The notes beneath the pieces are model-generated. The model was not told the origin of the DNA. It made no database searches and saw nothing but the letters and a program-made list of their open reading frames with translations. From Frigoribacterium endophyticum (GTDB lineage Bacteria > Actinomycetota > Actinomycetes > Actinomycetales > Microbacteriaceae): a stretch of DNA of 64,000 bases. Shown here piece by piece: positions 25,593 to 33,898 of this stretch (within the stretch, counting starts at the first letter, position 1; every line of letters begins with the position of its first letter). The stretch lies in NCBI RefSeq assembly GCF_011759585.1, contig NZ_JAAOYV010000001.1, positions 186,001 through 250,000 on the forward strand. The letters run 5' to 3'. The position numbers were made by a program, and so were the translations under genes.

Positions 25593-26620
25593 TACGACTT
25601 CGCGGCGGCCTGCGAGAGGAGGTCGACGTAGTCGTCGAGGATCCACGAGATCGACAGCGGCGTCGGGTTGGCGGCCGTGCCGAGCGGGGTGGTGCCGGGC
25701 AGGGCGACGATGGCGCCGTTCTTCACCGCGGGCATCTGCGAGAGCACGGGGTCGGCCTCGAGGGCGTCGACGAGGGTCTCGTCGCCGTAGGTGACGATCA
25801 CGTCGACGTCGTCGAACGCGTCGGCCTGCTCGGCGCTCTGCGTCAGCGAGAACAGCTCGGTCGCGTCGCTCGCCTCGGTGATGCTGCCGGGCTGCTCGAG
25901 GCCGAGGTCGTCGAAGAACTGCACGCGGGTGTCGTGCGTCGTGTAGAAGCTGACCTCGCTGAGGTCGCCGGTGTCGACGTGGGTGAGGAACATCGCCGAG
26001 GTGCCGGCGAGCTCGGGGTGGGCGTCGGCGGTGTCGCTGATCTCGGACTCGAGGTCGCTGACCAGCTGCTCGCCCTCGTCGGCCATGCCCATGGCCTCGC
26101 TGTTGAGCTCGATCATGTCGCGCCAGGCGGTGCCCCACGCGGTCTCGGGGTAGGCGACGACGGGCGCGATCTCGCTGAGGGTGTCGTAGTCCTCCTGCGT
26201 CAGGCCCGAGTACGCGGCGAGGATGACGTCGGGGTCGGTGTCGGCCACGGCCTCGAAGTCGATGCCGTCGGTCTCGTCGAAGAGCACGGGGGTCTCGGCG
26301 TCGAGCTCGGTGAGCTTCTCCTCGACCCAGGGCAGCAGGCCGTCGCCGTCGTCGTCGCCGAAGTTCGCGGCGGCCATCCCGACGGGCACGACGCCGAGGG
26401 CCAGCGGCACCTCGTGGTTCGCCCAGGCGACCGTGGCGACGCGCTCGGGCTTCGTCTCGATCGTCGTCGTGCCGAGGGCGTGCTCGATCGTGATCGGCGT
26501 GAACCCGGACGACCCCGAGGAGGCGTCGGTCGAGTCGCCGGCGTCGGCGGAGCACCCGGCGAGGCCGAGGGCGAGGGCGGATGCTGCGCTGATCGCGAGC
26601 AGGCGCGTGGTGCGGGGCAT
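25592..26620 (-). CDS. Iron-siderophore substrate-binding lipoprotein
   Basis: 342 residues. ATG 26620 has GGAAGGA upstream and begins a lipoprotein signal (LALGLAGCSA, lipid-attached Cys). The mature part is a FepB/FhuD-type periplasmic-binding fold: ITIEHALGTTTIETKPERVA, then VPVGMAAANFGDDDGDG and AETPVLFDETDGIDFEAVAD. It binds ferric siderophore at the outer face and delivers it to the two FecCD permeases. The leader contains an 8-2-8 palindrome (GCGTGCTC-GG-GAGCACGC, 26671-26688) of unknown role. Confidence 0.93.
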   Translation of the reverse strand: MPRTTRLLAISAASALALGLAGCSADAGDSTDASSGSSGFTPITIEHALGTTTIETKPERVATVAWANHEVPLALGVVPVGMAAANFGDDDGDGLLPWVEEKLTELDAETPVLFDETDGIDFEAVADTDPDVILAAYSGLTQEDYDTLSEIAPVVAYPETAWGTAWRDMIELNSEAMGMADEGEQLVSDLESEISDTADAHPELAGTSAMFLTHVDTGDLSEVSFYTTHDTRVQFFDDLGLEQPGSITEASDATELFSLTQSAEQADAFDDVDVIVTYGDETLVDALEADPVLSQMPAVKNGAIVALPGTTPLGTAANPTPLSISWILDDYVDLLSQAAAKS

Positions 26621-26732
26621 GGGTGTCCTTCCGGGACGGGTGCTGGGGCCCGGCTCGACGCTCCGGGAGGGCGTGCTCGGGAGCACGCCGCGTCGGAGGG
26701 GTGCTCGTGATCGGAGCGACCCGTGGTCGGCC

Positions 26733-26751
26733 TTAGGTGAGCCTTACCTTA
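26733..26751. promoter_or_regulatory. DtxR/IdeR-type iron box
   Basis: TTAGGTGAGCCTTACCTTA fits the 19-bp DtxR consensus (TTAGGTTAGNCTAACCTAA) with few mismatches. It lies about 115 bp upstream of the siderophore-binding gene. Iron-loaded DtxR/DmdR would repress the importer. It is also about 95 bp upstream of the radical SAM gene on the other strand. Confidence 0.88.
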
Positions 26752-26843
26752 GCAGTGGCCCCGCCGCGATCGGCAAGCCGGTCGTTCGGCGTCGAGTGAT
26801 CGTCACCCTCTGCTGTCGGGGGTGCCGGGTAGACAAGGGGGCG

Positions 26844-27908
26844 ATGACTCCCTCGCCGCTGCTCGACGTCCGTCGCATCTACGCCGAGCCCGAGGCGGCG
26901 GCGTCGCCCCGCGGGCAGGAGATCATCGGGCGCTGGCCCGAGGCCACCGTCGTGCCGGTCGAGTCGCACTGGCGGATCCCCGAGGTGCACGGCGACGAGG
27001 CGAACGTGCGCCGGTGGGTGCGCATCAAGACCGAGGCCCTCGTGCTCGGCGTCAAGAAGAGCGTCGTCACCCGGCCGAACGGGCGCTCGGCCGACTTCAT
27101 CGCCCCGTCGCTGGCGAACGGCTGCGCGATGGCCTGCGTCTACTGCTACGTGCCGCGGCGCAAGGGCTACAGCAACCCGGTCACGCTCTTCACGAACGTC
27201 GAGCAGATCTCGCGGCACCTCGCGCGCCACGTGCAGAAGCAGGGCCCGAAGACCGAGCCGAACCAGTGCGACCCCGAGGCGTGGGTCTACGACATCGGCG
27301 AGAACAGCGACTGCTCGGTCGACGCGCTGCTCGCCGAGAACGTGCGCGACGTCTGCGAGCTCTTCCGCATGACGCCGACGGCCAAGGCGTCGTTCGCCAC
27401 CAAGTACGTCAACCGCGACCTGCTCGACTGGGACCCCCAGGGCCGGTCGCGCATCCGCTTCTCGCTGATGCCGGCGGAGGTCGCCAAGGTCACCGACCTC
27501 CGGACGAGCCCGATGAGCGAGCGGATCGCGGCGGTGAACGACTTCGTCGCGGCGGGGTGGGAGGTGCACCTCAACTTCTCGCCGGTCATCATGACGCCGG
27601 GGTGGCTCGACGACTGGCGCGAGCTGCTGCGGGAGGTCGACGACGTGCTGTCGCCGGCGGCGAAGGAGCAGGCCGCGGCGGAGATGATCTTCCTGACGCA
27701 CAACGCCGCCCTGCACGAGGTGAACGAGCGCTGGCACCCGAAGGGCGAGGAGCTGATCTGGCGCCCCGACCTCCAGGAGGTCAAGACCTCCGAGAACGGG
27801 GCGGAGAACCTGCGCTACCGGTACGACCTCAAGGCGCAGGGGGTCGCCGCCCTCACGGCGCTCGTCGCCGAGGTCGCGCCGTGGTGCCGCATCCGGTACG
27901 CCTTCTGA
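26844..27908 (+). CDS. Spore photoproduct lyase family radical SAM protein
   Basis: 354 residues. ANGCAMACVYCYVPRRKGY carries the CxxxCxxC that binds the radical-SAM 4Fe-4S cluster, in the context used by spore photoproduct lyase. KASFATKYVN, RIRFSLMPAEVAKV and NFSPVIMTPGWLDDW follow SplB order. True SplB repairs the spore photoproduct (a thymine dimer), but no spores are expected in this lineage, so the substrate may be another DNA lesion. ATG 26844 has AAGGGGG upstream. Transcribed alone, close to the iron box. Confidence 0.9.
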   Translation: MTPSPLLDVRRIYAEPEAAASPRGQEIIGRWPEATVVPVESHWRIPEVHGDEANVRRWVRIKTEALVLGVKKSVVTRPNGRSADFIAPSLANGCAMACVYCYVPRRKGYSNPVTLFTNVEQISRHLARHVQKQGPKTEPNQCDPEAWVYDIGENSDCSVDALLAENVRDVCELFRMTPTAKASFATKYVNRDLLDWDPQGRSRIRFSLMPAEVAKVTDLRTSPMSERIAAVNDFVAAGWEVHLNFSPVIMTPGWLDDWRELLREVDDVLSPAAKEQAAAEMIFLTHNAALHEVNERWHPKGEELIWRPDLQEVKTSENGAENLRYRYDLKAQGVAALTALVAEVAPWCRIRYAF

Positions 27909-27917
27909 CGGGGGAGG

Positions 27918-27923
27918 TACCCT
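27918..27923 (+). promoter_or_regulatory. -10 element of a leaderless transcript
   Basis: TACCCT lies 7 nt before the GTG at 27931, the spacing seen at other [16 protein letters not shown] in this window. It supports the small ORF that follows. Confidence 0.5.
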
Positions 27924-27930
27924 TGTCGTC

Positions 27931-28101
27931 GTGTCCGCCTCCTTGTGCTCCTCGTCGTGCCGTCGTGCGCGCGTGCGGGCGCAGGCGTTCCCCAACCGCC
28001 TGGTGCTGACGAAGCGCACGTGTGGCACGAACGGATGGATGAGCCTCTGGGGCAGCAACGCCCACGGCGAGATCGCCGGCTGCCCGCCGCCAGCGGCGTA
28101 G
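27931..28101 (+). CDS. Small Cys-containing protein of unknown function
   Basis: 56 codons, GTG to TAG. Third positions are almost all G or C, as in the surrounding true genes. The peptide has a basic first half (CRRARVRAQAFPNRLVLTKR) and a distinctive second half (TCGTNGWMSLWGSNAHGEIA, then GCPPPAA), with Cys at 6, 10, 31 and 51, two Trp and no membrane segment. A TACCCT -10 element 7 nt upstream makes it leaderless. It lies in the 263-bp gap before nhaA. I do not recognise it: a small regulatory or metal-binding protein, a leader peptide for nhaA or a modified-peptide precursor are all open. Confidence 0.5.
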   Translation: MSASLCSSSCRRARVRAQAFPNRLVLTKRTCGTNGWMSLWGSNAHGEIAGCPPPAA

Positions 28102-28171
28102 ACCTGCGGGCCCCGAGCCCGGCAGGTCGCCCCCGACCCGTCACCGCTCGACTCGACCCCTCTAGGACACC

Positions 28172-29482
28172 GTGCCCGACTCCGCCACGCCCGCCCCCGC
28201 CTCCTCGACGCCGCCCTCGCCCTCGGCCGCGCCCGCCTCCCGGGCCCAGCGCCTCTCGCGCTTCGTCAGCCGTGACACCACGGGCGGCCTGCTGCTGCTC
28301 GGGGCGACCGTGCTCGCCCTGGTCATCGCGAACAGCCCGGCCGGCTCGTTCTACGCGCAGGTCCGTGACACCACCTTCGGCCCGGAGGCGCTGCACCTCC
28401 ACCTCAGCGTCGGCACCTGGGCCGCCGACGGCCTGCTCGCGATCTTCTTCTTCGTCGTCGGCCTCGAGCTCAAGCAGGAGTTCGTCGCCGGCTCGCTGCG
28501 CGACCCCCGCGTCGCCACCCTGCCGATCGCCGCGGCCGTGGGCGGGGTCGCCCTGCCGGCGCTGATCTTCACCGCCATCAACATCGGGGCGGGGCCCGAC
28601 GCGCTGCAGGGCTGGGCCATCCCCGCCGCCACCGACATCGCCTTCGCGGTGGCCGTCGTCGCGGTCGTGGGCAAGCGGCTGCCGCCGGCGCTCCGCACCT
28701 TCCTGCTCACCCTGGCCGTGGTGGACGACCTCATCGCCATCACGATCATCGCGATCTTCTACACGGCGGGCATCGCGGTCGTGCCGCTCCTGCTCGCCCT
28801 GCTGCCGCTCGCCGCGTTCGCCGTGCTCGTGCGCCGCGGGGTCCGCTCGTGGTGGCTGCTCATCCCGCTCGGCGTCGTCGCGTGGGCCCTCGTGCACGCG
28901 TCGGGCATCCACGCCACGATCGCGGGCGTCGCGCTGGGCCTCCTGGTGCCGGCGATCGCCACCCGGCGGGCCGGCGTGACGCACGTCGACGCCGACGGCC
29001 ACGAGGAGCGCCACGCGCTCACGCACCACTTCGCCGAGCGCTGGAGCCCGATCTCGTCGGGCGTCGCCGTGCCGATCTTCGCGTTCTTCTCGGCGGGCGT
29101 CTCGGTGGGCGGCTTCTCGGGCCTCACCGAGTCGCTCGGCGACAGCGTCGCGATCGGCATCGTGGTCGCCCTCGTGGTGGGCAAGTCGGTCGGCATCACC
29201 GGGGCCTCGCTGCTGGTGACGCGCCTGCCCGGCATCAAGCTCGACCCGAGCCTCCGCTGGCCCGACGTCGTCGGCCTGTCGCTCGTCGCGGGCATCGGGT
29301 TCACCGTCTCGCTGCTCGTCGGCGAGCTGGCCTACGGCACCGGCAGCGAGCAGGACGACGTGGTCAAGGTCGGCGTGCTCGTCGGCTCGCTCATCTCGGC
29401 CGTGCTCGGCGGCGTCGTGCTGTCGGCGCGCGGCCGCTGGCACGAGCGCCACCGGACCGAGCAGGGCGTCACCGCCCCGTAG
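28172..29482 (+). CDS. nhaA: Na+/H+ antiporter NhaA
   Basis: 436 residues with about twelve membrane segments. The paired aspartates of the cation site are visible as Asp185-Asp186 in LAVVDDLIAITI, and the periplasm-facing helix reads PAATDIAFAVAVVAVVGKRL. GTG 28172 begins a 35-residue Pro/Ala/Ser-rich cytosolic tail before the NhaA core. It exchanges Na+ (or Li+) for protons and keeps cytosolic pH and sodium in range. Its TAG stop is part of the -10 element of the next gene. Confidence 0.95.
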   Translation: MPDSATPAPASSTPPSPSAAPASRAQRLSRFVSRDTTGGLLLLGATVLALVIANSPAGSFYAQVRDTTFGPEALHLHLSVGTWAADGLLAIFFFVVGLELKQEFVAGSLRDPRVATLPIAAAVGGVALPALIFTAINIGAGPDALQGWAIPAATDIAFAVAVVAVVGKRLPPALRTFLLTLAVVDDLIAITIIAIFYTAGIAVVPLLLALLPLAAFAVLVRRGVRSWWLLIPLGVVAWALVHASGIHATIAGVALGLLVPAIATRRAGVTHVDADGHEERHALTHHFAERWSPISSGVAVPIFAFFSAGVSVGGFSGLTESLGDSVAIGIVVALVVGKSVGITGASLLVTRLPGIKLDPSLRWPDVVGLSLVAGIGFTVSLLVGELAYGTGSEQDDVVKVGVLVGSLISAVLGGVVLSARGRWHERHRTEQGVTAP

Positions 29483-29485
29483 CCT
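29480..29485 (+). promoter_or_regulatory. -10 element overlapping the nhaA stop codon
   Basis: TAGCCT begins with the nhaA stop codon and lies exactly 6 nt before ATG 29492, the leaderless spacing. The acetyltransferase can thus be transcribed independently of nhaA. Confidence 0.6.
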
Positions 29486-29491
29486 GGCCCG

Positions 29492-30112
29492 ATGAACGAG
29501 CGCGACGACGACGTCCGCCGCCGGATGGCGGCCCACGAGCTGTACACCGACGGGGGCCCGGGCCTGGAGGGCCTCGCCGAGCGGCGCGTGCGCGGCAAGG
29601 AGCTCGCGCACGACTACAACGCGACGCGGCCGCGGGAGACCGAGCGCCGCCGCGAGATCCTCCACGAGATGCTCGGCTCGGTCGGCGCCGGCGTCTGGGT
29701 CGAGCCCCCGCTGCACGTGGCCTACGGCGACAACGTCGTGCTCGGCGACGAGGTCTACGTGAACTTCGGCCTGACCGTGGTCGACGACGTGGCCGTCGTG
29801 GTCGGCGACCGGGTGATGATCGCGCCGAACGTGACCATCAGCACCACCGGGCACCCGGTGCACCCCGAGGTGCGGCGCGACGGCAGCCAGTTCTCGGCGC
29901 CGGTCCACCTCGGCGACGACGTCTGGGTCGGCGCGGGCGCGGTCATCCTGCCCGGCGTGACGGTCGGCGCCGGCTCGGTCGTCGCGGCCGGGGCCGTCGT
30001 GACGGCCCACGTGCCGCCGATGGTCGTCGTCGGGGGAGTGCCGGCGCGGGTCCTCCGTGAGGTCACCGACGCCGACCGCGACCACCGCTGGCGCGAGCCG
30101 CGCTCGCTCTGA
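29492..30112 (+). CDS. Sugar O-acetyltransferase (maltose/galactoside type)
   Basis: 206 residues: an N-terminal Mac domain (MAAHELYTDGGPGL, then LAHDYNATRPRE) and a left-handed beta-helix of hexapeptide repeats (VVLGDEVYVNFG, VWVGAGAVILPGVTVGAGSV). The catalytic His is in ISTTGHPV. The enzyme acetylates sugars with acetyl-CoA in the cytosol, probably to detoxify non-metabolised sugars. Its stop lies in the stem of the following hairpin. Confidence 0.93.
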   Translation: MNERDDDVRRRMAAHELYTDGGPGLEGLAERRVRGKELAHDYNATRPRETERRREILHEMLGSVGAGVWVEPPLHVAYGDNVVLGDEVYVNFGLTVVDDVAVVVGDRVMIAPNVTISTTGHPVHPEVRRDGSQFSAPVHLGDDVWVGAGAVILPGVTVGAGSVVAAGAVVTAHVPPMVVVGGVPARVLREVTDADRDHRWREPRSL

Positions 30113-30165
30113 GGCCGGCAGCCCTGGGGAGCAGGGCTGCCGAGGAGTCGCGGGTCGGGCCTCAG
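30109..30165. terminator. Nested bidirectional hairpin
   Basis: The inner stem GGCAGCCCTG (30117-30126) with CAGGGCTGCC (30132-30141) has a 5-nt loop. The outer stem CTGAGGCC (30109-30116) with GGCCTCAG (30158-30165) contains the stop codons of both convergent genes. Confidence 0.85.
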
Positions 30166-30593
30166 GCGCCGGCCGGCAGCGGGGCGCGGAACCAGTCGAG
30201 CAGCGACCGGACCGACGGCTCGAGGTCCGGGCGCGAGCGCGCGACGTCGAGCGAGGCGCCCGACACGTCGGCGTAGCCCGGGATCTCGTCGACGAGGGTG
30301 TCGGTCGTGGCGCGGTAGCCCATCGTCCACGCGCCGAAGCGGCGCTCGTCGATGGTCTCGCGGAGCAGGACGTCGAGGTCGGTGTGGCGGGGGTCGGCGG
30401 CGATGAGCGCGTAGCGCTGCTGGACGGCCTCCTCGGGCCCCTCGAGCACCTGGACGAACCGGCCCTGCTTGTGCATGAGGAAGCCGGAGAGACCCAGGCG
30501 ACGGTTGTTGGCGCGGCTGTTCATCAGCAGGGTGGCGAGGTCGCCGTCCGAGAACGGGGTGCGGGCGGCACTGGTGTAGACGAGCGAGAGCAC
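30162..30593 (-). CDS. Short BLUF-domain blue-light photoreceptor
   Basis: 143 residues: a BLUF domain of about 95 residues and a helical C-terminus. The flavin-site residues of the family are present: Tyr6 (SLVYTS), Ser26 and Asn29/Asn30 (NSRANNRRLGLSGFL), and Gln48 (GRFVQVLEG), which flips on illumination. Short BLUF proteins act through partners; none is evident nearby. GTG 30593 is the start because the frame upstream is non-coding-like. FAD binding is predicted from family knowledge. Confidence 0.92.
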   Translation of the reverse strand: MLSLVYTSAARTPFSDGDLATLLMNSRANNRRLGLSGFLMHKQGRFVQVLEGPEEAVQQRYALIAADPRHTDLDVLLRETIDERRFGAWTMGYRATTDTLVDEIPGYADVSGASLDVARSRPDLEPSVRSLLDWFRAPLPAGA

Positions 30594-30795
30594 GGGGTCC
30601 TTCCGAGAGAGGTGCTCACCGAGCCTGCCCCATCCCGGCACCCGGTGCCACACCCCGATCTGGGGCGTGCCAGGGGGCGTGAGGACCGGTGTTCCCCGCC
30701 GTTCCGCGGCCCTACTCGTGCTAGCTTCGCGGAACCTGGGAGCACGACCGTCGTACGACAGCGCCGGCGGGGCCCCTGATGAAGGACCCGACCCG

Positions 30796-33700
30796 ATGCA
30801 CCCGTCGTCACCCCGATCTGCGCGCCTGCGTGCCCTCGTGGCCGCCACGGCGCTGACCGCCGCCGCGGCGGCCGTCCTCCTCGGCGCCCCCGTGCCGGCG
30901 AGCGCCGCCGAGCCCACGGGGACGCTGCGGGGCAGCATCTCCTTCGTGGGTGCGCCAGCCCCGCCGGAGGGCTCGATCATCGTGACCCTCTCCTCCGACG
31001 AGGCGGGGACGAGGACGGTGAGGGCCGACGCGCGGGGCGAGTGGGCAGCCAGTGGCCTGACCCTGTCGAAGCTGGGTGCGCGGATCAAGGTCGGCTACGC
31101 CGACACGTCGGGGGTCTTCGCCCCGGTGTGGTGGAACGGCCCCGGTGCCGTCGACCCCTGGGCCCTGACCCAGGAGGCGGGGTGGGGGGTGCACGTGACG
31201 GCGGACGACCCCGAGGAGGCCGTGCACGTCGACCTCCCGGCGGGTGCCTTCGTCACCGGCAGGGTCGTCCGGGCCACGCCCGACCCGCCCGCCGCGCCGG
31301 GCACGGTCCCCCCGCTGCGCCCCAACGAGCTGACGGTCGCGTACGGCACCTACTGGCGACAGAACCCCTCGGACGTCGGCACGTCCTACCACGACTTCGA
31401 GCGCGACACCGCCGCCGACGGCACCTTCACCCTGGGGCCGCTGCCCCCGGTCAAGTACCAGATCTCGGCCCGCGGTGGCTTCGTCGGAGCGTCGGCGAGC
31501 GACCCGAACCGCCGGGTGTCGTTGCAGCTCGCTCCGGGCGAGCACCGAGACACCGGCACGACCACGACGTTCCGCGCCGCCTCGGTGTCGGCGGCGACGG
31601 CGTGCGCGGCGTGTGACGACGTGTTCATGAAGCTGGTCACCGACGAGGGCACCGTCATCCCCCAGGCGGTGCAGGGGGCCTGGTCCCCGCTGCCCGACCG
31701 GGTGCACCTCGAGGCCTGGCGCCAGCCGGGTGAGCGAGCGTCGCAGCTGATCTGGTCCGGCGACGCGACCGAGCTCCGGGAGGGGCAGACGGTCGTGCTG
31801 CCCGCCGACTACGGCGGGACGAGGGCCGGTGAGCTGATCAAGAAGCCCGGTCGACCGGACGTCTCCGTGGTCGTCGGCCGGGAGCAGTTCCTGCCCCTCT
31901 CGTCCTTCGGTGCGGCCGTCGACCTCGGGCTCGGCCGCAGCGTGCGGACGGTGAGCCAGGAGGCGCGGCTCGTGCCCGACAACGGGCAGCCCGGACCGCC
32001 TCCGCTCCAGCAGCGCATCGACTGCGGCGACGAGACCTACTTCGCGGGCTCCGGGGCGGCCTGGCCGATCGAGCGCTCCCTCGTCGCTGGCCTGCCCGCC
32101 ACCGTGCTGCGGGCCGACGACGCGCTCTGTGCCGTGCTGCCCCGTGCCACCGGCAACACGACCCGTGCGCTCTTCGTCAAGTCGGCCTCGGACGCGACCA
32201 TCTGGCAGATCGACGCAGCGGGCGCCAAGCACGCCGTCAGGTCGCTGTCGACCGTCACCCAGCTCAGCGCCCCGGGAGAGGCGCGCTGGCTCGTCGTCGA
32301 CCCTGCCTTCATCGCCGCCAGGCCGACCGGGACGGACGTCGTGCCGGCCGGTGCACTCGTCAGGACGTCCTCGTCGCCCCGCGTGTACCTCGCGGACGGA
32401 CAGGGCGGCCTCGTGCCGATCTCCTCGTTCGCCCAGGTCGCCGCCATGGGCCTGTCGACGTCGTGGACGACGGTGCCCGACTCCGTGGTGGCCGCGTCGA
32501 CGGTCGCGGCCGAGCCGCTGGCCAGCGTCGTCCGCTGCGGCGCCGCCAGCTACCTCGCGGGCTCACGGACCCTCACTCCCGTGGCGTCTGCCCTGGTCGC
32601 GGGCCTGGCGTCGACGACGCTGCCGGAGGCGACCTGCGCGCTCCTGCCGCGGGCCGCCTCGGGCCCGACCACCGCCTTGTTCGTCAAGACCGCGGGCTCG
32701 CCGGCGCTGTGGATGATCGACGCGACCGGAGCGAGGCGCGCCGTGTCGTCGATGAGCACCGTGACGCAGCGGAACGCCCCCGCGGCCCCGCAGTGGCTGG
32801 TCGTCGACGACGCCTTCCTCGACTCCCTGCGGATGGGCCCGGAGGTCCTGCCCGTCGGGGCCTTGGTCAAGACGGCGTCGTCCCCCGTGATCTGGTGGTC
32901 CGACGGCGCCGACGGACTCGTCGCGCTGCCGTCGTTCGGGGTCGCGGCCGATCTCGGCTCCTCGTCTTCCTGGCGGGTGGTGCCCGATGCCCTCGTGTCG
33001 GCGGCGACGAAGGCCGCCGCGCCGCTCTCCACCGTCCTGCGATGCGGATCGACCACGTCCGCCCCGACGCTGCTCGCCGGCAGCGGCACCTTCTGGTCGG
33101 TGTCGCCCGGCCTGCTCACGGGACTGGCCGCGACCACCGTGCCGACCTCGACGTGCGCCGTGCTGCCGCAGCCGGCCGGCCGCTTCGACACCGGCGTCGT
33201 CGTGGGGACGCGGACGAGCCCCGTCCTCTGGTCGATCGACGCGGCGGGGACGAAGCACGCCCTGCTCGACATGCGCTCCGTCACGCAGCTCGGCGGTGGC
33301 CGCTGGGCGACGGTCGACGCCGGCCTCGTCGCGTCGCTGCCGACGGGGGCCGACGTGCTGCCGCCGGCGGTCCTCGTCAAGACGGCGTCCGAGCCGGCCG
33401 TGTACGTGACCGACGGCCTCGGCGGCCTCGTGCCCCTCGCCTCCTTCGACACCGCGGTCGACATGGGGATCCTCCTCGGCCTGCGCACCGTCACGCCTGA
33501 GGTCGTGGCAGGAGCGAGCGTGGCCTCGGCGCCCCTGGCCCAGGTGATCAGCTGCGGGAAGGGCGGTGCGTACGCGCTCGCCGGGTCGGGTGGTCTGTCG
33601 CAGGTGCCCGCGCCCATGGTGGCGGGGCTGCCGGTCACCGTCCTGCCCGTCTCCACCTGCACCGTGCTGCCGCGGGTGGCGGGCATGAGCCGCGCCGTCC

Positions 33701-33873
33701 TGGTGAAGGGGGTCACGGACCCGGTCATCTGGTCCCTCGACGCGGCGGGTGCGAAGCACGCTGTCCCGGACGGCGCCGCGCTGGCCCGTGTCACGAGCCC
33801 CGACGCACCCGCCTGGGTCACGGTCTCGCGCGGGTTCCTGGAATCCCGACCCACGGGCACGCCCCTCCGGTGA
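30796..33873 (+). CDS. Secreted protein with ~170-residue tandem repeats
   Basis: 1025 residues. A Sec signal (about residues 1-38, ending VPASAAE) is followed by an Ig-like/carboxypeptidase-regulatory-type region (residues 40-350: GRVVRATPDPP, DGTFTLGPLPPVKYQI). From about residue 355 on, units of about 170 residues repeat, each of two halves near 85 residues: LVKTASSPxIWxIDAAGxKHAVxSxSTVTQ and LVKTASSPxVYxxDGxGGLVPLxSF, each unit carrying a conserved CG pair. There is no LPxTG-type anchor, so it is probably released or wall-associated by charge. The VYxxDGxGGxxPLxSF pattern recalls repeats in actinobacterial wall hydrolases, but no catalytic domain is seen. ATG 30796 has GAAGGA upstream. 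Confidence 0.8.
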   Translation: MHPSSPRSARLRALVAATALTAAAAAVLLGAPVPASAAEPTGTLRGSISFVGAPAPPEGSIIVTLSSDEAGTRTVRADARGEWAASGLTLSKLGARIKVGYADTSGVFAPVWWNGPGAVDPWALTQEAGWGVHVTADDPEEAVHVDLPAGAFVTGRVVRATPDPPAAPGTVPPLRPNELTVAYGTYWRQNPSDVGTSYHDFERDTAADGTFTLGPLPPVKYQISARGGFVGASASDPNRRVSLQLAPGEHRDTGTTTTFRAASVSAATACAACDDVFMKLVTDEGTVIPQAVQGAWSPLPDRVHLEAWRQPGERASQLIWSGDATELREGQTVVLPADYGGTRAGELIKKPGRPDVSVVVGREQFLPLSSFGAAVDLGLGRSVRTVSQEARLVPDNGQPGPPPLQQRIDCGDETYFAGSGAAWPIERSLVAGLPATVLRADDALCAVLPRATGNTTRALFVKSASDATIWQIDAAGAKHAVRSLSTVTQLSAPGEARWLVVDPAFIAARPTGTDVVPAGALVRTSSSPRVYLADGQGGLVPISSFAQVAAMGLSTSWTTVPDSVVAASTVAAEPLASVVRCGAASYLAGSRTLTPVASALVAGLASTTLPEATCALLPRAASGPTTALFVKTAGSPALWMIDATGARRAVSSMSTVTQRNAPAAPQWLVVDDAFLDSLRMGPEVLPVGALVKTASSPVIWWSDGADGLVALPSFGVAADLGSSSSWRVVPDALVSAATKAAAPLSTVLRCGSTTSAPTLLAGSGTFWSVSPGLLTGLAATTVPTSTCAVLPQPAGRFDTGVVVGTRTSPVLWSIDAAGTKHALLDMRSVTQLGGGRWATVDAGLVASLPTGADVLPPAVLVKTASEPAVYVTDGLGGLVPLASFDTAVDMGILLGLRTVTPEVVAGASVASAPLAQVISCGKGGAYALAGSGGLSQVPAPMVAGLPVTVLPVSTCTVLPRVAGMSRAVLVKGVTDPVIWSLDAAGAKHAVPDGAALARVTSPDAPAWVTVSRGFLESRPTGTPLR

Positions 33874-33898
33874 CGCGCCGCGGAGGGGAACGGGGGGC

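Noticed and set aside
27909-28171. Structured RNA (tmRNA, SRP RNA, RNase P or riboswitch) before nhaA
   Set aside because: None of the conserved cores of these RNAs is visible, and the codon bias of the small ORF explains the region better.
27815-30085. A 756-codon minus-strand frame opposite nhaA and the acetyltransferase
   Set aside because: The plus-strand genes there have full family motifs. The antisense product is His/Asp/Arg-rich and unlike any protein.
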